NCBI RefSeq assembly: GCF_000346465.2
Contig: NC_034014.1
Location: 14,337,892-14,401,891, forward strand
DNA length: 64,000 bases
Source: Prunus persica
Lineage: Eukaryota > Streptophyta > Magnoliopsida > Rosales > Rosaceae
Reading direction: 5' to 3'
Below, piece by piece: positions 34,530 through 54,558 of this stretch (positions are counted from its first letter, which is position 1; each line of letters begins with the position of its first letter). The translations under genes and the position numbers were made by a program. The notes under the pieces were generated by a model that had not been told where the DNA came from, ran no database searches, and worked only from the letters and a program-made list of their open reading frames with translations.

Positions 34530-37224
34530 GGAAAGACAAGAAATTAGGTGTCCAAAAGATGCACCTAATTTTCTTTATAGTCGGATTGTTAACTTTCTTC
34601 TAAATTTGTCCCTAACAGTAGGTCCCAGAATTTGAAAACTAGTCAAGTCGTTTTCTTATTTACATGCAATGAATCGGTCCAAATCAAACCCTTCAAGTGC
34701 ATTTTTCTTCCTTGATTTTAGGGTTTTTTACGATCTTGCTCCTCAACTATTTGTATGTTGTCAATTTAACTCCTTAACAAATTTTTCGATAAATCAAGGA
34801 CTCTAATTGTTTTAAAATCACCAATTGAGGGCTTATCATCAATTTTTTAAGGGTAAAATCGCCATTTAAAAACAATTAAAAAATAAAAAATAAAAACCTT
34901 ACCTACCTAAAATTAAACATTTAATTTTTTTTTTAAAATTAGCATTTAAAATTTAAAGAAAAGAAATATTTAACATTTAAAATTAAAAAAAAATCAACTC
35001 AACCTCAACCTCCCCTTCCCCTCCCCTATCCTTCCCCTTCCGTCTCCCCTCTCTTCCTCCCCTTCCCCTCATTCCCCTTCCGTCTACCCCTCTCTCCCCT
35101 TCCGTCTACCATACCCTCCACTTCCCCTCCTTCCTCTTCCATCTCCCCCACCCTCCCCTTCTCCTGCTCCCAATACCAGACCCAGCAGCCCAAATCTCTC
35201 CACTCCACTCCCCGAATTCGGTGGCTTCTAACCAATTCATGGAGAACCCAAAAACCAACGAGGTCTCAAGATTAGACTAAACCCAGTTGAAAACGAGCCT
35301 TATGATTTGGATGATGGGTCTATGGAAGCAGCTGGGTTTGAAAATCAAGAAAATCCAGCATCTTTTGCAAGCCAACATAAAGAAAATCCATTTTTCCTCC
35401 ATTGTTAACCTTTGTGTTGGGATTAGGCAAGCTAATAAAGGATTAGATTCAGAATCTCCATTGCTTTTGACTTTTTCCAAAAGCGAAAATTTTTTTTGTA
35501 GCTAAAACCTAAATTTACTTCCTTTTTCTTAGCCTCTCTTCGACACAACACAACCCCAGCCCTTGACGTCCTCGGATAACACCACTTCTAATTTGGATTA
35601 ATCTTAATTTTCACCAAAATTACGAATTTGGCCTTAATCTAACAAAAAAGTGGATGGCATTCTTAAGAATCTGACTGTAGGCCCTCAATTGGTGAGTTTA
35701 AAATAGTTGGAGTTCTTAATTTACTTAAAAGCTTATTAAGAAACTAAATTGACAATATGAAAATAGTTAAGGGGCAAAATTGCAGAAAACCCTTGATTTT
35801 ATGAAGATGATGCAGACGGACGAGGCACTTTGGAATTGTTCTCTAATACCATACCACGTAATTTTCATGGAAGAAGATCAGCTAAGGAATCATCACAAAA
35901 GAAACTTTACAATCTCATTCAACATGGCTATTGACCAGTCTAACCTGTAAAATTCCTTGCTTCGTACCGATGGCTTCTAGTTCAACCATCGCATACATTA
36001 TACTAACGGAACCTGCTACTCAAACATTCCTTGAGTCCACTCTTGTTACCCAAAAAAAAATTATATATATATATATATAAATATAAAAAAAATCCTTGAG
36101 TCGTTACGAATAACAAATCAGTAGCAGCATGACCAGAATACAGACATGCCTCAACATTTAGATTAAAACAATCTAGACTAGGTTGTTTCCATACAATTCT
36201 TGTACAAGAAGAATGTTATCGTTTTTTCACACCAGTTCAACTTTTTTTTCCAAAATAAAAGGGAGCTAAAGAGGACCAATAAGAACAAATCCAATGTACT
36301 AAATTTATATTAACTAAGGTGGGGAACGTAAGAATGTGCCTTACCAGTTGAGAAAAAAGAAAAATCACGAAAAGTTAGGATAGATTTTCTGGATCAGTAT
36401 TACCGTGGGAAGACCCAGAATAGACTGATGATGAGCAAATGTGCCTGATTTTTAAGTTTTTTCAGAAGGAATGACGATGCAAAACCTAGATTTTATCATT
36501 TCAGGAGGAAACTTAAGTTTCCAAATATTATAGAAATAAGAGGCTAAGGGCACTGCATTCATGGTTGTTTATGAGACGAAGGAAAAGATAGAACATCTGT
36601 TACAAGGGCAAGAAATAAGTATGAACACAACTCATAATTCATACAATGTAATGTACTCGCTGTGGTATAAGTGTATTAAAAGATGCATTTACAAACAAGT
36701 AGCCATTTGTGTGTAGACAGCGCAAACAATGCCAGTTTTGAAATACCTGGAACATCAACAAGACAATTTCCAATAAACACAAGTGACTCGGTTAGCTGCT
36801 ACAGTACAATGAAGCTTCACGTCTCATTCAAGGATCAAATTCATCTCTCACTCTATTATGTGGACTTCGAAGCTTTGTCCAGGATGTCAAAAACACTTTG
36901 TAGAGTCATCTCCTCCACAATAACAACCTTGTCTCTTGATTTGGAGCCAGAACCAATAGAAACCTGCCTTCTTTTTACCCCTAAAACCTGTAATTTGGGA
37001 AGAATGAGAATTTGAAGTTTCCAAGCATAAACATTAATGGTTGAGCAGACCAAATAAACTGAGGGGTTAAGACCTCAAAACAAAATTGATAAATTTGGTG
37101 CATGCAACTCAAAACCATTTGGCAATGGGTGTAGAGGCCTTAGGATTTCTAAGTAAGATGCACGGCTTAGAATGCCCAATATGAAACTTTATATTCTTTC
37201 TAAGAAAATTATTAGAAAACTATG
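34530..37224 (-). repeat. Host flank copy B (inverted, empty for both insertions)
   Basis: It is the reverse complement of copy A with the same order: kinase upstream remnant (34530-34720), C/T tract (35000-35170), uninterrupted copia target (35173/35174), conserved frame (35287-35460), and uninterrupted CACTA target (36928-36930, single CTT). The site where element 3 inserted in copy D is also empty here (37190/37191). The kinase coding part itself is missing. Exon-like frame 36990-36860 (minus) reads VLGVKRRQV...KASKST. Confidence 0.85.
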
Positions 37225-38890
37225 CTACATTTCACTCATAATAATACAAATTAGACCTTCAAAAGTATAGGCCTCATTCTGTACCCATCATTTAAAGTGA
37301 AATTAATCTTCCCTTCGAACTTTCTCAAGAATCTGTTCTGTCACAAATCCTTTGCCAACCCTGCCACAAAGCTACTGTGCCACCTTATCTTGCCAACTTA
37401 TAAACAAATGATGGGTACCGAAGTATATTTTCATGTATATGTGTGTGCAAGACTTTAGAATGTAATTGAATGTAGTTATAGTCATAGACGAGTAACTGAA
37501 AAATGATAACAAAAATATCTCTAGAAACAATACCAGCTGAAGTATATAATCTACCCAAAATGCAAATCAGTGTTTGACAAAATAATCTATCAAAGCTATT
37601 CTTTCTTACTAGCTAACTGCGGTGTAGATAGGATGGACGGGTGGTATGAAGTGGTCCAGGAATAGACATTTTATGCTCTCTCCTTTTCTCTAGTTTGGCT
37701 CAATATTTCTCTCCTTTGCAGGACCAAATCACTTCACAATCAAAGGTTGGTTAAAGCAACGACAATCTCAACCAAAAAGATACAAACAAAACATCACTTC
37801 CCCAACAAAACTTTAATTTGGCATTCCATATATAAAACAAAAAACAAAAAAGGTTGAAAAGGGATAAGCCAAAAAGAAACAGGACCAACCGAGCTGATAT
37901 AGTCAAGTAGCGCTGCATTAGCTTGGGATCTAAATTTTTTTTTTTTTTTTTTTTTGGTCAAATAACTTGGGGTGTACTTGGGCAGTGATGAGTTTTGTGG
38001 TTCAAGAAAAGTTGCAAAATTAACCCCTCTCTGTATTTTGTTTGTATCACTCACATACCTAGTCATTTCCCTTGCATACCCCCTTCGCCCACATATTGTA
38101 CGTACCTAAGTATATGCCCCAAATATCCACGTATATGCCGTGTATCAAACCTTAGTATCCATGCTTCATAGGCGGTAACAATAATTTTTTTGAAAGAATA
38201 GTAGAGTGTGACTTAAAGCTTCTCATTGATTATTTTCTTCTTAAATGTGATATTCTTTAGTGAATACCAATTACATGAGGGACACCACCTGTGACACGCA
38301 AATCTCCTTTATTTTAGTCTCTTCTAGTCTTTCTTGATTGATTGACAAGTCTTCCCCCAGTCTTCGTAACACCCACCCACCCCATGCTCCAAAGTAATTC
38401 TTCTCCTTTTCATTTTATGACCATATGCATATTCTTTTCCGACAAGTCTTCCTATATAATTTTATATGCCATTTAGACTTCAAATTACATAACTTATTAC
38501 CATGGACTATAAAGCCTTCCTTTTCTATTCCCTCAAACACTCCCATGCCTTTCTTGGTTGGACCATCAGATTTCAAACAAGTCTTTCTGTTGGAACATGA
38601 AACGGTACATAATATGAACTCATAGAAATCATTAGGTTCATGCATCATAGAAAATTGAGAAACCAAGTGTAAGTGAAAATGTGAGAAATGTGAAAATTTC
38701 TAGAGAAAACTGGTCATCTGCCAACTACTAATCAATCAACACTAATCTCCTGCCCATTATTAATTGGCCCAACACGAGCATGGCTTAACTCTTTAAAATT
38801 ATGGAGTAGCTCCTCCTAAATACAAATGGGGTTTTGACATTTGTCAAATTCCTTTAACCACCAAAACTGCCATTCTAGAGTCTAATATCA
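37225..38890. other. Intergenic AT-rich DNA, no gene recognised
   Basis: Only short open frames without family features are present. A poly-T run lies at 37931-37955. This 1.7-kb stretch is missing from copy A. Confidence 0.4.
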
Positions 38891-39360
38891 ATTGTTAAGA
38901 ACTCATGTGACAAGAATCGACCCGAATTCCCCCTTGGAACCCTTGACGAACCCTGCTTCCAGTCCGACATCTACCTGATGCCGAACCCAGTTTATTAAAA
39001 GTCCTGTAACCCTAATTTAAACGGATAAACAGTCCGACTTCTACCAAAATTTCGGTAGAGTCTCCCCTATAATAGGAACAATTCCTAAATTTCACTACCT
39101 ACGAAAAAGTACATAAATAACCACAATTTCCAACATTCACAAGGTAATGGCACACACAACAGCTAAAATTAAGTAAATGGGCCTCACGCCCTTTACCCAA
39201 ACTCAAACAAGCGACCAGAGGAACTAATTTACAACTTGAGAAAGAATAAAGATAGAGAGTGATAGTAGAACATTCCTACGAAGCGGACAATGATGATGCC
39301 TCGATGTGGTGGTCTCGACTTTGGACATCTAGAACCTGGGGGGTGCAAAACATAAAACAT
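38891..39360 (+). repeat. LTR-like repeat fragment
   Basis: It begins TGACAAGAATCGACCC and resembles the beginning of the 8636-11209 insertion (TGACAGGACCCGATCC). It contains 'tccgacatctacctgatgcc' and 'gcctcgatgtggtggtct', and is matched inverted at 12481-12860. Non-coding. Confidence 0.45.
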
Positions 39361-40519
39361 GAGGAATTAAGAGCGACCATGTGACATTTCTTGGAAAAGA
39401 TAAAATTTGCCAAAGGTCTGTCCCTGCGACATTTGCAGGAAAGTTCTCCTGTTGTCACTTTGTCAGGAAAGATCAGATTCACAGCGAAAGGTCTGTCCAG
39501 ACGAAATTCTAATTGGTAAAGATCAAAATTCTCTACGAAGGGTCTATCTCTTTGCAGGAAAGAAACTTGAGGAATTAAGAGTGACATGGTTTCAGTGTAT
39601 CGCTTGCATCCTGATGTATCTACAAGCAAGGCAATTAAGTTTGGATTGCTAGCACACTAGCCATGAATGAGCAAAGGGTACAAGTTACAACTTCAAATTA
39701 AGGATGAAAATTTTGCTGTAAATTATTAGTGGGTTAATTAAACATGAGAGCTGTTATTTCCACCCACCTGTCATATTTTCCTACCCACTTTATTTTCAAA
39801 ATTTTAAAGATAAAATTATCCTTTTGTAAAATTATTTCTAAGGACTTAAGAGGACGCACATTTTCACACACAATACAACACACTTTTGACATCATCAGAT
39901 TCACCTACTATCAACGATTCAAATTATCGACTTATAAAATATAATTAATGTTATTTTTGTCTTTTGTTCGACTTTTTTCTAGAAAATAAATTAGTCTCCC
40001 CTAAAATCGGACTTTCTCTCTCCTCTCTCTCGTTATCTTCTCTAACTCAAAAGCTGAAGGAGAAGAACTTTCTAACCCACCAGAGCATGTCTAAACTAAA
40101 ATCACCCTGAGATGGTTAATCTTTAGTTTCTTGAAGAAAAAAAAAATAGCCGTAAAAAATTCACATAAGACTTCTTCCAGCAGGATCATGCTAACAACGA
40201 TATATGTCATTGGGTTGGGGCTATCCTGCAAACATTGAACACAGCTTTAATGGAGCGTGCTCTGTTACATCCTTCTGGATTAGGAAAAATTTATTCTCTT
40301 ACATGTTTATAATTTTCTCTCTCCTGGCACATCCTTGTATGCATTTTTCTTCTCCTCTAAACCATCTAGTCCAAGTCTGGTGGTGGTATGGCTTTTCCAT
40401 TTATCCTGGCGCATTCAATTTCATGGTCAAGAAAGAATTTTAAAGACATTAGTTCCCCTTTTTTCTCTTCTAAACCCTAATAATTAAGGTTGCACTTGCA
40501 CTGACCATACGGGAAGAAG
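39361..40519. other. Intergenic DNA, no gene recognised
   Basis: It has short imperfect repeats around 'aaaggtctgtcc' (39405-39560), then AT-rich DNA. I see no coding family. Confidence 0.35.
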
Positions 40520-41118
40520 TTGAACCCTTTCCCTTCGCTAATGGAGTGGTTGGAGTATTGCATAGTTTTGGCAATAGGATTTCAATCAAAACTCACCAAA
40601 TGACTCCTCCCACAACATTATTATGTTCCCCAAGTTTTGGACTCAATCCTGTATCGATTGGTCCATGAAATTGGACAATTCAGGTTCGTACGAAGTTTGT
40701 TTTGAAATGGAGTGGTTGGTGTATTACATAGTTCTGGAGATTGGATTTCACTGAAAACCCACCAAATGACTCCTCCCATTATATTATGATGTTTCCCAAG
40801 TTTTGGACTCAATGCGATATCGATTGGTCCATGAAATTGGACAATTCAGGCTGGTACGAAGTTCGTTCTGAAATGGAGTGGTTGGTGTATTGCATAGTTT
40901 TAGCCATTGGATTTCACAAAAAACTCACCGCATGACTCCTCCCACCATATTATGATGTTCTCCAAGTTTTGGGCTCAATTCGATATCGATTGGTCTTAGA
41001 AATTGGACTATTCATGTTCGTACGAAGTTCGTTCGCTAATGGAGAGGTTGATGTATTGCCTAGTTTTGGCAATTGGATTGTACTTAAAAATCATCAAATG
41101 ACTCCTCCCACAACATTA
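40520..41118 (+). repeat. Tandem repeat, about 167 bp, four units
   Basis: Units start around 'gagtggttggtgtattgcatagttttgg' at 40541, 40708, 40876 and 41041. They run through 'ccaaatgactcctccca' and 'caagttttggactcaat' to 'tcgattggtccatgaaattgg'. Spacing is about 165-168. Units differ by scattered substitutions, so the array is old. Confidence 0.85.
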
Positions 41119-42640
41119 TGTGATAAGGTCATAATTTCACACATTTGCATGCCTTCTTTGCTGAGTAATTTTGTTTAGCTTCTCTTTATTTTGAGTCTCT
41201 TACCTATGTTTGTGTGTTTTGTAGGTTAAGACAGCAAGGGGATGACATTTGATACAATTCATGCATGTTAAGGGCTGAGTGGCACAAGAGGAATATGAGC
41301 TTAAAGACAAAACCAATTTGAGCCACACTCCTTGTCAGTCCAGTTTCGTAGGTCATCTTGCAGGCCCCATTTCAGCAACTTACACAAGTCGGATAAGGAG
41401 ACATCCTTGATAGAACTTGTTCCAATGGTTGTCTATTATAACATATCCAAATTTCAGCCCAATTGGATAAATTTGGACCCCTCAACACGTCAAAGACTGA
41501 ACCAAGTTCACAGAAATGTCATGTTGGCTGCCATCACATTTAATGTGGCTACATCCCTAGAGCCATGTGCTACACATGGGCAGCCATGCATGGGAGTCAA
41601 ATCAGCTCAGAAGCTCAGAAAGATGAACAAAAGTCAAGCTTTCCATAAAGAAACCATACCAAAGCATGTATATGTCAGCTGGAGCAGTTGGCAAGTATGG
41701 GCAGCTAGAGCAGTTTGGGAGCAGCTAAGAGAGGTGCGCTTCACCAGCCAAAGGGGAGGACGAAATTGCACTCTATAAATAGAGAGCTGCACACTCATTC
41801 AAGGGGAGAGCAGATGTCACACCCCGGGATCGGCTCCGCCGTAGCACGATATTGTCTGCTTTGGGCCCCCCTCTTTGCCCGCACGGTTTTGTTTCTGGGA
41901 GCTCACGAGCAACTTTCCAGTGGGTCACCCATCCTGGGATTGCTCTGGCTTCCAACTCGCTTAACTTCGGAGTTCCTACGACTCCGAAGCCAGTGAGCTC
42001 CCAAAAGGCCTCGTGCTAGATGGATGCGGGTGTGCACATATAAGGCACATCACCCCGTCTCTGTTGGTTGATGTGGGATCTTACAATCCACCTCCCTTAA
42101 GGGCCCGACGTCCTCGTCGGCACACTCGCACCACACGGCAGAGTGGCTCTGATACCAAATTGTCACATCCCGGGATCGGCTCCGCCGTAGCACGATATTG
42201 TCCGCTTTGGGCCCCCCTCACTGCCCGCACGGTTTTGTTTCTGGGAGCTCACGAGCAACTTCCCAGTGGGTCACCCATCCTGAGATTGCTCTGGCTTCCA
42301 ACTCGCTTAACTTCGGAGTTCCTATGACTCCGAAGCCAGTGAGCTCCCAAAAGGCCTCGTGCTAGATGGATGCGGGTGTGCACATATAAGGCACATCACC
42401 CCCTCTCCGTTGGTTGCTGTGGGATCTTACAGCAGACACACACACTCACTTCATCCATTACTCTCATACACACATTCAGATTGACCGCAAAGAGAGAAGG
42501 GAGCTTGGAGCTATCAAGGGAGCTTGGAGCTGTCCTGGGAACTTCCTTGCTGCAATCATCTAGTTCTTCTCCTCTCTTTATCCTATCTATGCATTTCTTA
42601 TTTTCTGTATTCATAGTTATGTCTAATTAATCCATTTAGT
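41119..42640 (+). mobile_element. Probable LTR fragment of a larger element, hosting Cassandra
   Basis: Sequence starting TGTGATAAGGTCATAATTTC continues on both sides of the Cassandra element. It has a TATA-like ctctataaatagag at 41772 followed by a leader-like CA-rich stretch (41790-42480), as in an LTR promoter. The 3' border is not resolved and no coding domain is present. Confidence 0.35.
41815..42431 (-). mobile_element. Cassandra TRIM retrotransposon with 5S rRNA-derived LTRs
   Basis: Two 271-bp LTRs (41815-42085, 42161-42431; TGTCAC...CTTACA on the plus strand) enclose only 75 bp. On the minus strand that centre holds a PBS TGGTATCAGAGCC beside the 42161 LTR and a purine-rich tract beside the other. 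Target duplication GCAGA is perfect (41810-41814, 42432-42436). Inside each LTR, 'gtcacccatcctgggattg' through 'cgcttaacttcggagttc' is the reverse complement of the plant 5S rRNA promoter-region half, so the 5S-like strand is the element's sense strand, as known for Cassandra. The two LTRs differ at about ten positions by my count. Non-autonomous: no protein coding. Confidence 0.93.
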
Positions 42641-43054
42641 TAGTGATAGTTTTGGGGTCTAAAACATGAAAATAATTAAGGGTCTTTTTTTTCTTTTTCT
42701 TTTTTCCATATTCCAATCTTTCCACATAATTTTGGGGGTCCAATATTGACATATATAGGGTCACTCGTCAAATCACTCAGCACACCCACAATACAAGTGT
42801 TCACCAAACTATCATTGTGGTTGTGCTGAGTGGTTAATTAAGTTCCGGCTATAAATGATAAAAACTCAATTAAACGTCATATATCAAATACCTAGTGAAT
42901 CTATACGCAATAATGCCAATTAAAAAACTATAATCCATAAGGAAACCTACTTTTTCACAGGATACAACATATACAAAAGCCAAGCAATGTTCAAAAATGA
43001 AGGTACCATTGTAATTATGGCCCGAAGATATCGTTTAGCTAATAGACGAATCCT
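42437..43054. other. Spacer downstream of RLK copy 2
   Basis: This is leader-like continuation of the LTR fragment, then AT-rich DNA. Positions 42688-42726 (T-rich, ending ccatattccaatctttccac) recur at 49466-49505 at the breakpoint between flank C and RLK copy 3. Confidence 0.4.
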
Positions 43055-46629
<3,575 letters not shown>

Positions 46630-49465
46630 CGAAAAATGATCTCACTGTGACTTTTCTTCCTCTTTGTTCTTTTTTTTTTTCCTTCTGCAGCACTCCAGAA
46701 AATTGGTTCCAATGCAGTATGAAGTTCTAATTCTGAATTTCTGTTTAATTTAAGGTGGATGGTGTAAATTAATTCGTACGTGTTTCTTCTCTCTCTGTGG
46801 TGTAAATGAATTCGTACCATAAGAAGATTCAAAGGAGAGATACAATAAGTCCCAGTCCATGTAATCTCTCTCTGTGTTTCTTCTCTCTCTGTCGAAAGTG
46901 ATGTAATACCTAGACAGAGACTGAGATTTCATTGTTAACATGAATTTTCAGAACTTTATCGTCAGCAAATTGATTTCATATTATGATCTGAATAATTAAT
47001 TTTATAATTAAGTCAGCAAATTGACATCACTTACGTGTCCAAAAGATGCACCAAATTTTCCATTAAATTTTTTGTTCAAATTGTTTATTAACTTTATCGT
47101 CAGATTGTTTAACTTTCTCCTAAATTTGTCCCAGAATTTGTGAACTTGACTTTGTAGACTTTTCCAATCAGATGTAAGGAAAACTAGTCAAGTCGTTTTC
47201 TTCAGGTGCATTTTTCTTCTTTGATTTTAGGATTTTTTACAGTTTTGCACCTTGAACTATTTGTATATTGTTAATTTAACTCCTTAACAAATCTTTCGAT
47301 AAATTAAGGACTCCAATTGTTTTAAATCGCCAATTTTTTCAAATTCCATCCAAAATTTCATCAAAATTAAGGGTAAATTTGTCATTTTAAAAAATTTTAA
47401 AATTTTTTTTAAAAAACCTTACCTACCTAAAATTAAACATTTAAATTTTTCAAAAAATAAATAAAATCAATCAACCTCGACCTCCCCCTTCCCTCCCCCA
47501 TCCTTCCCCTTCCGTCTTCCCTCTCTTCCTCCCCTTCCCCTCCTTCCTCTTCCATCTCCCCCACCCTTCATAGATTACGTCCAGATCTAAACGATCCAAC
47601 CTGGCTCTGATACCATGTTAGAGTTTTGTGAAGAATAGTGAGGAGAGCAGAGAGAATACAGAGAGAATCAAATCGTGTTTGTATTTTCTATTTCATGCTC
47701 TCTTACCAAATGAGCAAGCTCAGTGTGAGCTATGTAACCGTAAGAGAGAATAGCTGAATTCTCTTACATCACTGAGAATCACAGCCTTACATCCAAAACT
47801 GCTCTCTAGGACCATTACACGTGGCTATCACAACTTTACATTACTAATGCCTAACACTTATTAATTTCAGTGACTAAGTGAATAAACCATTTAGCTTAAT
47901 AGGCCTAATTACATTTCTATCACCTCACCACTTACATTTCAACATACCAGACCCAGCTGCCCAAATCTCTCCACTCCACTCCCCGAATTCGGTGGCTTCT
48001 ATCCTATTCATGGAGAACCCAAAAACTGACGAGGTCTCAAGATTAGGCTAAACCCAATTGAAAACGAGCCTTATGCTTTGGATGATGGGTCTATGGAGGC
48101 TGCTGGGTTTGAAAATCAAGAAAAGCCAGCATCTTTCGCAAGCCAGCATAAAGAAAATCCATTTTTCCTCCATTGTTAACCTTTGTGTTGGGATTAGGCA
48201 AGCCAAGAAAGGATTAGATCCGGAATCTCCATTGCTTTAGGATTCGAGAGCAACCATAAAGCAGCCACGACCTCTTCCTTTCTTAGCTTCTCTTCGACAC
48301 AACTTAGCCCTAGCCCTCGACGTCGTCGCATAACACCACTTCTAATTTGGATTAATCTTAATTTTCAGCAAAATTACGAATTTGGCCTTAATCTAACAGA
48401 AAAGTGGACGGTGTTCTTAAGAATCTGACTGTAGGCCCTCAATCGGTGATTTTAAAATAGTTGGAGTTCTTAATTTACCGAAAAGCTTATTAAGAAACTA
48501 AATTGACAATATGAAAATAGTTAAGGGGCAAAACTGCAGAAAACCCTAGATTTTATGAAGATGATGCAGACGGACGAGGCACTTTGGAATTGTTCTCTAA
48601 TACCCTACCACGTAATTTTCACGGAAGAAGATCAGCTAAGGCATCATCACAAAAGAAACTTTACAATCTCATTCAAGATGGCTATTGATTAGTTTAGCCT
48701 GTAGAAGTCCTTCCTTCGTACCGATGGCTTCTAGTTCCAAAACCATCGCATAGGTTATACTAATGGAACCTGCTACTCAAACGTTCCTTGAGTCCACTCT
48801 TGTTACCCCAAAATAAATATAAATAATAAATAAATAAATAAATCCTTGAGTCGTTACGAATAACAAATCAGTAGCAGTATGACCAGACTACAAACATGCC
48901 TCAACATTTAGATTAAAACAATCTAGACTATGTGGTTTCCACACAATTCTTGTACAAGAAGAATGTTATCGTTTTTTCACACCAGTTCAACTATATTTTT
49001 TTTTCCAAAATAAAATGGAGCTAAAGAGGACCAATAAGAACAGATCCACTGTACTAAATTTATATTAACTAAGGTGGGGAACGTAAGAATGTGCCTTACC
49101 TGTTGAGAAAAAGTACAATCACGAAAAGTTAGGAGAGACTTTCTGGATCAGTATTACCGAGGGAATATCCAGAATAGACTGATGATGAGCAAACGTGCCC
49201 GATTTTTAAGTTTTTTTCAAAAGGAATGACAATGCAAAACCTAGATTTTATCATTTTAGGAGGAAACTTAAGTTTCGAAATATTATAGAAATAAGAGGCT
49301 AAGGGCACTGCATTCATGCTTGTTTACGAGACAAAGGAAAAGATAGAACATCTGTTACAAGGGCAAGAAATACAAGTATGAACACAACTCATAATTCATA
49401 TAATGTAATGTACTCGCTGTGGTACAAGGGTATTAAAATATGCATTTACAAACAAGTAGTCAAAG
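46630..49465 (-). repeat. Host flank copy C (upstream region of RLK copy 2)
   Basis: It is the inverted counterpart of A (24565-26106 and 30882-32153). Order: kinase upstream region (46630-47470), C/T tract, copia remnant (47568-47944), conserved frame (48058-48240), conserved frame 49317-49129 (minus). It ends at a T-rich junction (49466-49505) that joins it to the 3' end of RLK copy 3, so it does not include the CACTA target. Confidence 0.8.
47568..47944 (-). mobile_element. Copia remnant: one LTR plus PBS/leader
   Basis: 47616-47944 is a complete LTR (minus strand). 47568-47615 is the PBS (TGGTATCAGAGCC) and the first bases of the internal region, then the sequence jumps to the C/T tract. 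The left junction equals that of the full copia element in copy A (TGGTA before TGTTG). An internal deletion rather than LTR-LTR recombination explains the kept leader. Confidence 0.9.
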
Positions 49466-49583
49466 TTTTTTTCTTTTTCTTTTTTCCATATTCCAATCTT
49501 TCCACAAGCCAAGCAATGTTCAAAAATGAAGGTACCATTGTAATTATGGCCCGAAGATATCGTTTAGCTAATAGACGAATCCT

Positions 49584-53040
<3,457 letters not shown>

Positions 53041-53142
53041 CTCACTGTGACTTTGTCTTCCTCTTTGATCTTTTATTTTATTCCTCTGCAGCATTTCAAA
53101 AAATTGGTTCCATGCGGTATGAGTTCTGAATTTCTGAATTTC

Positions 53143-53242
53143 NNNNNNNNNNNNNNNNNNNNNNNNNNNNNNNNNNNNNNNNNNNNNNNNNNNNNNNNNN
53201 NNNNNNNNNNNNNNNNNNNNNNNNNNNNNNNNNNNNNNNNNN
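53143..53242. other. Assembly gap of 100 N
   Basis: It lies in the upstream region of RLK copy 3. The corresponding stretch in copies 1 and 2 (31895-32050, 46735-46890) holds 'agagagaagaaacac' repeats, which may have broken the assembly. Confidence 0.99.
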
Positions 53243-54545
53243 CTGTGTTTCTTCTCTCTCTGTCGAAAGTGATGTCATACCTAGACAGAGACTGAGATTT
53301 CGTTGTTAACATGAATTTTCAGAACTTTATCGTCAGCAAATTGATTTCATATTATGATCTGAATAATTAATTTTATAATTAAGTCAGCAAATTGACATCA
53401 CTTACGTGTCCAAAAGATGCACCAAATTTTCCATTAAATTTTTTGTTCAAATTGTTTATTAACTTTATCGTCAGATTGTTTAACTTTCTCCTAAATTTGT
53501 CTCAGAATTTGTGAACTTGACTTTGTAGACTTTTCCAATCAGATGTAAGGAAAACTAGTCAAGTCGTTTTCTTCAGTTGCATTTTTCTTCTTTGATTTTA
53601 GGATTTTTTACAGTTTTGCACCTTGAACTATTTGTATATTGTTAATTTAACTCCTTAACAAAATTTTCGATAAATTACGGATTCCAATTGTTTTAAATCG
53701 CCAATTTTTTCAAATTCCATCCAAAATTTCATCAAAATTAAGGGTAAATTTGTCATTTTCAAAAATTTTAAAAATTTTGAAAAAAAACCTTACCTACCTA
53801 AAATTAAACATTTAAATTTTTCAAAAAAAATAGCTTTTAAAATTTAAAGAAAAGAAATATTTAACATTTAAAATTTTAAAAAATAAATAAAATCAATCAA
53901 CCTCGACCTCCCCCTTCCCTCCCCCATCCTTCCCCTTCCGTCTCCCCTCTCTTCCTCCTCTTCCCCTCCTTCCTCTTCCATCTCCCCCACCCTCCACCTT
54001 TGATCTCTCTGTCCCCACCCTCCCTTTTCCCTACTCCCAAGTTAGAGTTTTGTGAAGAATAGTGAGGAGAGAAGAAAGAATACTGAGAGAATCAAATCGT
54101 GTGTGTATTTTCTATTTCATGCTCTCTTACCAAATGAGCAAGCTCAGTGTGAGCTATGTAACCGTAGAGAGAATCGCTGAATTCTCTTACATCACTGAGA
54201 ATCACAGCCTTACATGCAAAACTGCTCTCTAGGAGCATTACATGTGACTATCGCAACTTTACAGTACTAATGCCTAACACTTGTCAATTTCAGTGACTAA
54301 GTGAATACACCATTTAGCTTAATAGGCCTAATTACATTTCTATCAGCTCACCACTTACATTTCAACATACCAGACCCAGCTGCCCAAATCTCTCCACTCC
54401 ACTCCCCGAATTCGGTGGCTTCTATCCTATTCATGGAGAACCCAAAAACTGACGAGGTCTCAAGATTAGGCTAAACCCAGTTGAAAACGAGCCTTATGCT
54501 TTGGATGATGGGTCTATGGAGGCTGCTGGGTTTGAAAATCAAGAA
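53243..54545 (-). repeat. Host flank copy D, main part (upstream region of RLK copy 3)
   Basis: It has the same order as copies A and C: kinase upstream sequence, C/T tract (53905-54035), solo LTR, then 'ataccagacccagctgccc' and the conserved frame, which breaks off at about 54558 where kinase sequence joins. Confidence 0.8.
54041..54367 (-). mobile_element. Copia solo LTR
   Basis: A single LTR lies on the minus strand with the same two junctions as the complete element in copy A: TGGTA before TGTTG and CTAAC followed by TTGGGAG. LTR-LTR recombination of the same insertion explains it. Confidence 0.93.
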
Positions 54546-54558
54546 AAGCCAGCATCTT

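Noticed and set aside
35026..35235. Glu/Gly/Arg-rich open frame on the minus strand
   Set aside because: Translation of the homopurine tract shared by all flank copies.
41900..42020. 5S rRNA gene
   Set aside because: Only part of the 5S sequence is similar and it lies inside both Cassandra LTRs; not a functional 5S gene.
42144..42157. Possible tRNA-like sequence
   Set aside because: It is the primer binding site of Cassandra (complement of the tRNA-Met end), with no tRNA cloverleaf.
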